This document shows positions 7,665 to 9,450 of a stretch of 9,450 bases of DNA, piece by piece. Both the position numbers and the translations under genes were made by a program. Under the pieces are notes generated by a model. That model was not told where the DNA came from. It was given only the letters and a program-made list of their open reading frames with translations, and did no database searches. Position 1 is the first letter of the stretch; every line of letters starts with the position of its first letter. The DNA is taken from the NCBI GenBank assembly GCA_005779435.1, contig SXJH01000104.1, forward strand, positions 1 to 9,450, read 5' to 3'. The stretch comes from Nitrosomonas sp. GTDB lineage: Bacteria; Pseudomonadota; Gammaproteobacteria; Burkholderiales; Nitrosomonadaceae.

Positions 7665-8942
7665 TCAAACCATACATTTCTTATGTTCGATATGGTATGC
7701 AAACTCATCCCGGAAATGCTGAATCATCGCGCGTACCGGCATTGCTGCCGCATCGCCTAATGCGCAAATCGTTCTACCTTGTATGTTGTCGGCAATATTA
7801 TCCAACAGATCGAGATCTTCGGGTCGTCCTTTGCCATGTTCGATACGGTGCACGATTCGATAAAGCCAGCCGGTTCCTTCGCGGCAAGGCGTGCATTGCC
7901 CGCAGGATTCTTCAAAATAAAAATAAGACAAGCGTTCCAACGCTCTCACCATGCACGTCGTTTCATCCATGATGATCACAGCCCCTGAACCCAGCATAGA
8001 ACCCGCTTTTGCAATCGAATCGTAATCCATATCGGTCTGCATCATGATGTCGCCAGGCAACACCGGCATCGATGAACCGCCGGGAATGCAGCCTTTTAGC
8101 TTTCTGCCGCCGCGCATACCGCCCGCCATTTCCAATAATGTGGCAAATGGCGTTCCGAGCGGTATTTCATAATTTCCAGGCTTATTGACATGACCGGAAA
8201 CAGAAAATAGTTTTGTTCCGCCATTGTTGGGTTTGCCGAGCTGAAGGTATTTTTCTCCGCCGTTTCGGACGATCCACGGAACAGAGGCAAACGTTTCCGT
8301 ATTATTGATAGTCGTTGGTTTGCCGTAAAGCCCGAAATTTGCCGGAAAAGGCGGTTTGAAACGCGGCTGGCCTTTTTTTCCTTCGATCGATTCCAGCAAT
8401 GCGGTCTCTTCGCCGCAAATATACGCGCCGTAACCATGGTGATTGTAGAGCTGAAAACTGAACGACGAGCCTAGAATATTTTGGCCGAGATAACCGGCTT
8501 TGCGCGCTTCTTCGACCGCTTCTTCCATGCGTTCGTAAGTTTCCCAAATTTCGCCATGAATATAATTGTAACCAGCCTTAACACCCATCGCGTAAGCGGC
8601 GATGATCATACCTTCGATCAGCAGATGCGGGTTATACCGCAAAATATCGCGATCTTTAAACGTACCCGGTTCACCTTCATCGGAATTACAAACAATATAT
8701 TTGTCGCCTTCATACCCTTTGGGCATGAAGCTCCACTTTAATCCGGTTGGAAATCCCGCACCGCCGCGCCCCCGCAGCGCAGATTTTTTAACTTCTTCAA
8801 TAATTTCTTCCGGCGCAATTTTCTTTGCCAGAATTTTTCTCAACGCGACGTAACCTTCCCGTTTCTCATAATTTTTTAACCGCCAATTATCGGGGTCGGA
8901 TGGATCTACGCCGTTCATCAATGTCTGTGGATACTGGCTCAT
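7665..8942 (-). CDS. nuoF: NADH-quinone oxidoreductase subunit F (NADH- and FMN-binding, N3 cluster)
   Basis: NuoF is where NADH is oxidised. It binds NADH and FMN and passes electrons one at a time into the cluster chain, starting at N3. The 425-residue product has the glycine-rich nucleotide loop GRGGAGFPTGLKW (58-70), the FMN-site motif NSDEGEPGTFKDR (86-98) and ICGEETALLESIEG (175-188). The N3 [4Fe-4S] ligands are C347, C350 and C353 (ESCGQCTPCREG) and C393 (TICALGD). The SLBB-like region lies at roughly 240-330. The length is normal for the family. The ATG at 8942 overlaps the nuoE stop as ATGA and has a strong GGAGG ten bases upstream inside nuoE. Translation is therefore probably coupled, which would suit two subunits that form one subcomplex. 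Confidence 0.98.
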   Translation of the reverse strand: MSQYPQTLMNGVDPSDPDNWRLKNYEKREGYVALRKILAKKIAPEEIIEEVKKSALRGRGGAGFPTGLKWSFMPKGYEGDKYIVCNSDEGEPGTFKDRDILRYNPHLLIEGMIIAAYAMGVKAGYNYIHGEIWETYERMEEAVEEARKAGYLGQNILGSSFSFQLYNHHGYGAYICGEETALLESIEGKKGQPRFKPPFPANFGLYGKPTTINNTETFASVPWIVRNGGEKYLQLGKPNNGGTKLFSVSGHVNKPGNYEIPLGTPFATLLEMAGGMRGGRKLKGCIPGGSSMPVLPGDIMMQTDMDYDSIAKAGSMLGSGAVIIMDETTCMVRALERLSYFYFEESCGQCTPCREGTGWLYRIVHRIEHGKGRPEDLDLLDNIADNIQGRTICALGDAAAMPVRAMIQHFRDEFAYHIEHKKCMV

Positions 8943-9415
8943 TTACTCAGATCCTCCAGTAACTTATCGACCATTTCATTCGACATAAAGCTGCACATGC
9001 GTCTATTGTTCACCAGCAATACCGGCGCATCGCCGCATGCTCCGAAACATTCGCCCTCTTTAAGCGTGAATTTCCCATCCGGCGTGGTTTGATTGAAATC
9101 GATGCCAAGTTTTTGCTTCAAATAAGCTGCCGTATCGTTGCTGCCGGATAACGCACAAGGCAAATTGGTGCAAACGGTTATTTTATATTTGCCGAGGGGC
9201 TCCAAGTTATACATGTTATAAAACGTAGCCACTTCGTACACCGCAATCGGCGGCATACCCAAGTATTCAGCAATAAAATTCATCGTTTCGTTAGCTAACC
9301 AGCCTTTCTCATCTTGCGCAATTGCGAGCGCCGACATGACTGCCGATTGCTTCTGATCCGCCGGATATTTAGCGATCTCTCGATCAATTCTTTTCAGGGA
9401 TTCCGCGCTTAACAT
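8939..9415 (-). CDS. nuoE: NADH-quinone oxidoreductase subunit E (2Fe-2S cluster N1a)
   Basis: NuoE is a thioredoxin-fold 2Fe-2S protein that sits beside NuoF in the NADH-oxidising module. Its N1a cluster can take an electron from FMN and may limit radical formation. The 158-residue product has an N-terminal helical part (about 1-70) with the family segment MPPIAVYEVATFYNMY (54-69). The ferredoxin domain follows, with ligands C82 and C87 (CTNLPC) and C123 and C127 (GECFGACGDAPV). The ATG at 9415 lies two bases after the nuoD stop. The best upstream Shine-Dalgarno candidate is GGTGAG, 14 bases away within nuoD, which is rather far, so coupling to nuoD translation is likely. The gene ends in a 4-base overlap with nuoF. 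Confidence 0.97.
   Translation of the reverse strand: MLSAESLKRIDREIAKYPADQKQSAVMSALAIAQDEKGWLANETMNFIAEYLGMPPIAVYEVATFYNMYNLEPLGKYKITVCTNLPCALSGSNDTAAYLKQKLGIDFNQTTPDGKFTLKEGECFGACGDAPVLLVNNRRMCSFMSNEMVDKLLEDLSK
8953..8957 (-). promoter_or_regulatory. Ribosome binding site of nuoF, inside the end of nuoE
   Basis: A full GGAGG on the minus strand, ten bases before the nuoF ATG and inside the last codons of nuoE. It is the strongest Shine-Dalgarno match in the window. It allows independent initiation as well as coupling through the ATGA overlap. Confidence 0.75.
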
Positions 9416-9417
9416 CG

Positions 9418-9450
9418 TTATCTATCTATCTCACCAAACACAATATCCTG
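9418..9450 (-). CDS. nuoD: NADH-quinone oxidoreductase subunit D, last ten codons only
   Basis: The window edge holds the 3' end of the preceding gene. The minus strand reads QDIVFGEIDR followed by TAA at 9418-9420. An ending of DIVFGEIDR is the near-universal C-terminus of NuoD (the 49-kDa subunit), which forms part of the quinone-binding pocket with NuoB and NuoH. The position directly before nuoE agrees. Whether nuoD is separate from or fused to nuoC cannot be seen. Only two bases separate its stop from the nuoE start. Confidence 0.9.
   Translation of the reverse strand, partial: QDIVFGEIDR
9419..9430. repeat. Three tandem copies of a 4-base unit (TATC / GATA) across the nuoD stop
   Basis: The plus strand reads TATCTATCTATC, that is GATA three times on the coding strand. 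It encodes the last residues of NuoD (ending IDR) and runs into its TAA stop, just before the nuoE ATG. It is too short to be confidently slippage-prone and may simply reflect the conserved GEIDR codons. Confidence 0.45.

Noticed and set aside
8096..8437. Minus-strand open frame of 113 codons in another frame within nuoF
   Set aside because: It overlaps highly conserved nuoF coding sequence, including the flavin-subunit core, and its arginine- and serine-rich translation is typical of an out-of-frame reading.
1..9450. A new or accessory system hidden among the complex I genes
   Set aside because: Essentially all of the window is explained by ten contiguous nuo genes in standard order, with spacers under 100 bases. 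I saw no RNA genes, CRISPR repeats, insertion sequences or foreign genes.

Overview
The window is an internal slice of a bacterial nuo operon, which encodes respiratory complex I (proton-pumping NADH:quinone oxidoreductase). Every gene lies on the minus strand, so transcription runs from position 9450 towards position 1. In that direction the order is the last codons of nuoD (9418-9450), then nuoE, nuoF, nuoG, nuoH, nuoI, nuoJ, nuoK, nuoL and the first 168 codons of nuoM (1-506). This is the classic nuoA-N order, with no foreign gene inserted, no gene missing and no visible frameshift. Both ends of the operon lie outside the window, so its promoter and terminator are not seen.

The genes divide by function. 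NuoE, NuoF and NuoG form the peripheral NADH-oxidising module: FMN and N3 in NuoF, N1a in NuoE, and N1b, N4 and N5 in NuoG. NuoD and NuoI carry electrons towards the quinone through the connecting module, where NuoI holds N6a and N6b. NuoH forms the membrane side of the quinone chamber. NuoJ, NuoK, NuoL and NuoM form the membrane arm and the proton channels. The iron-sulfur ligands and the key charged membrane residues I checked are all present, so the encoded enzyme looks functional. The N7 cluster site in NuoG is the one exception: it has lost three of its four cysteines, which is usual outside the lineages that retain N7.

The genes are tightly packed. nuoE and nuoF overlap by 4 bases (ATGA), nuoD and nuoE are 2 bases apart, and the other gaps run from 14 to about 93 bases. 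No stretch longer than 300 bases lacks a gene.

The protein sequences look betaproteobacterial. Pointers are the NuoK end RTINVDDLDKLQG, the long basic NuoJ tail containing DPAKQVQVKKEDR, and the NuoG style including SARTWELSRRKS. Base composition looks moderate rather than GC-rich, which would fit a group such as Nitrosomonadales. That placement comes from remembered family patterns, not from a search. I found no evidence of a previously undescribed system. The findings below are small details of gene starts, spacers and one cofactor site.
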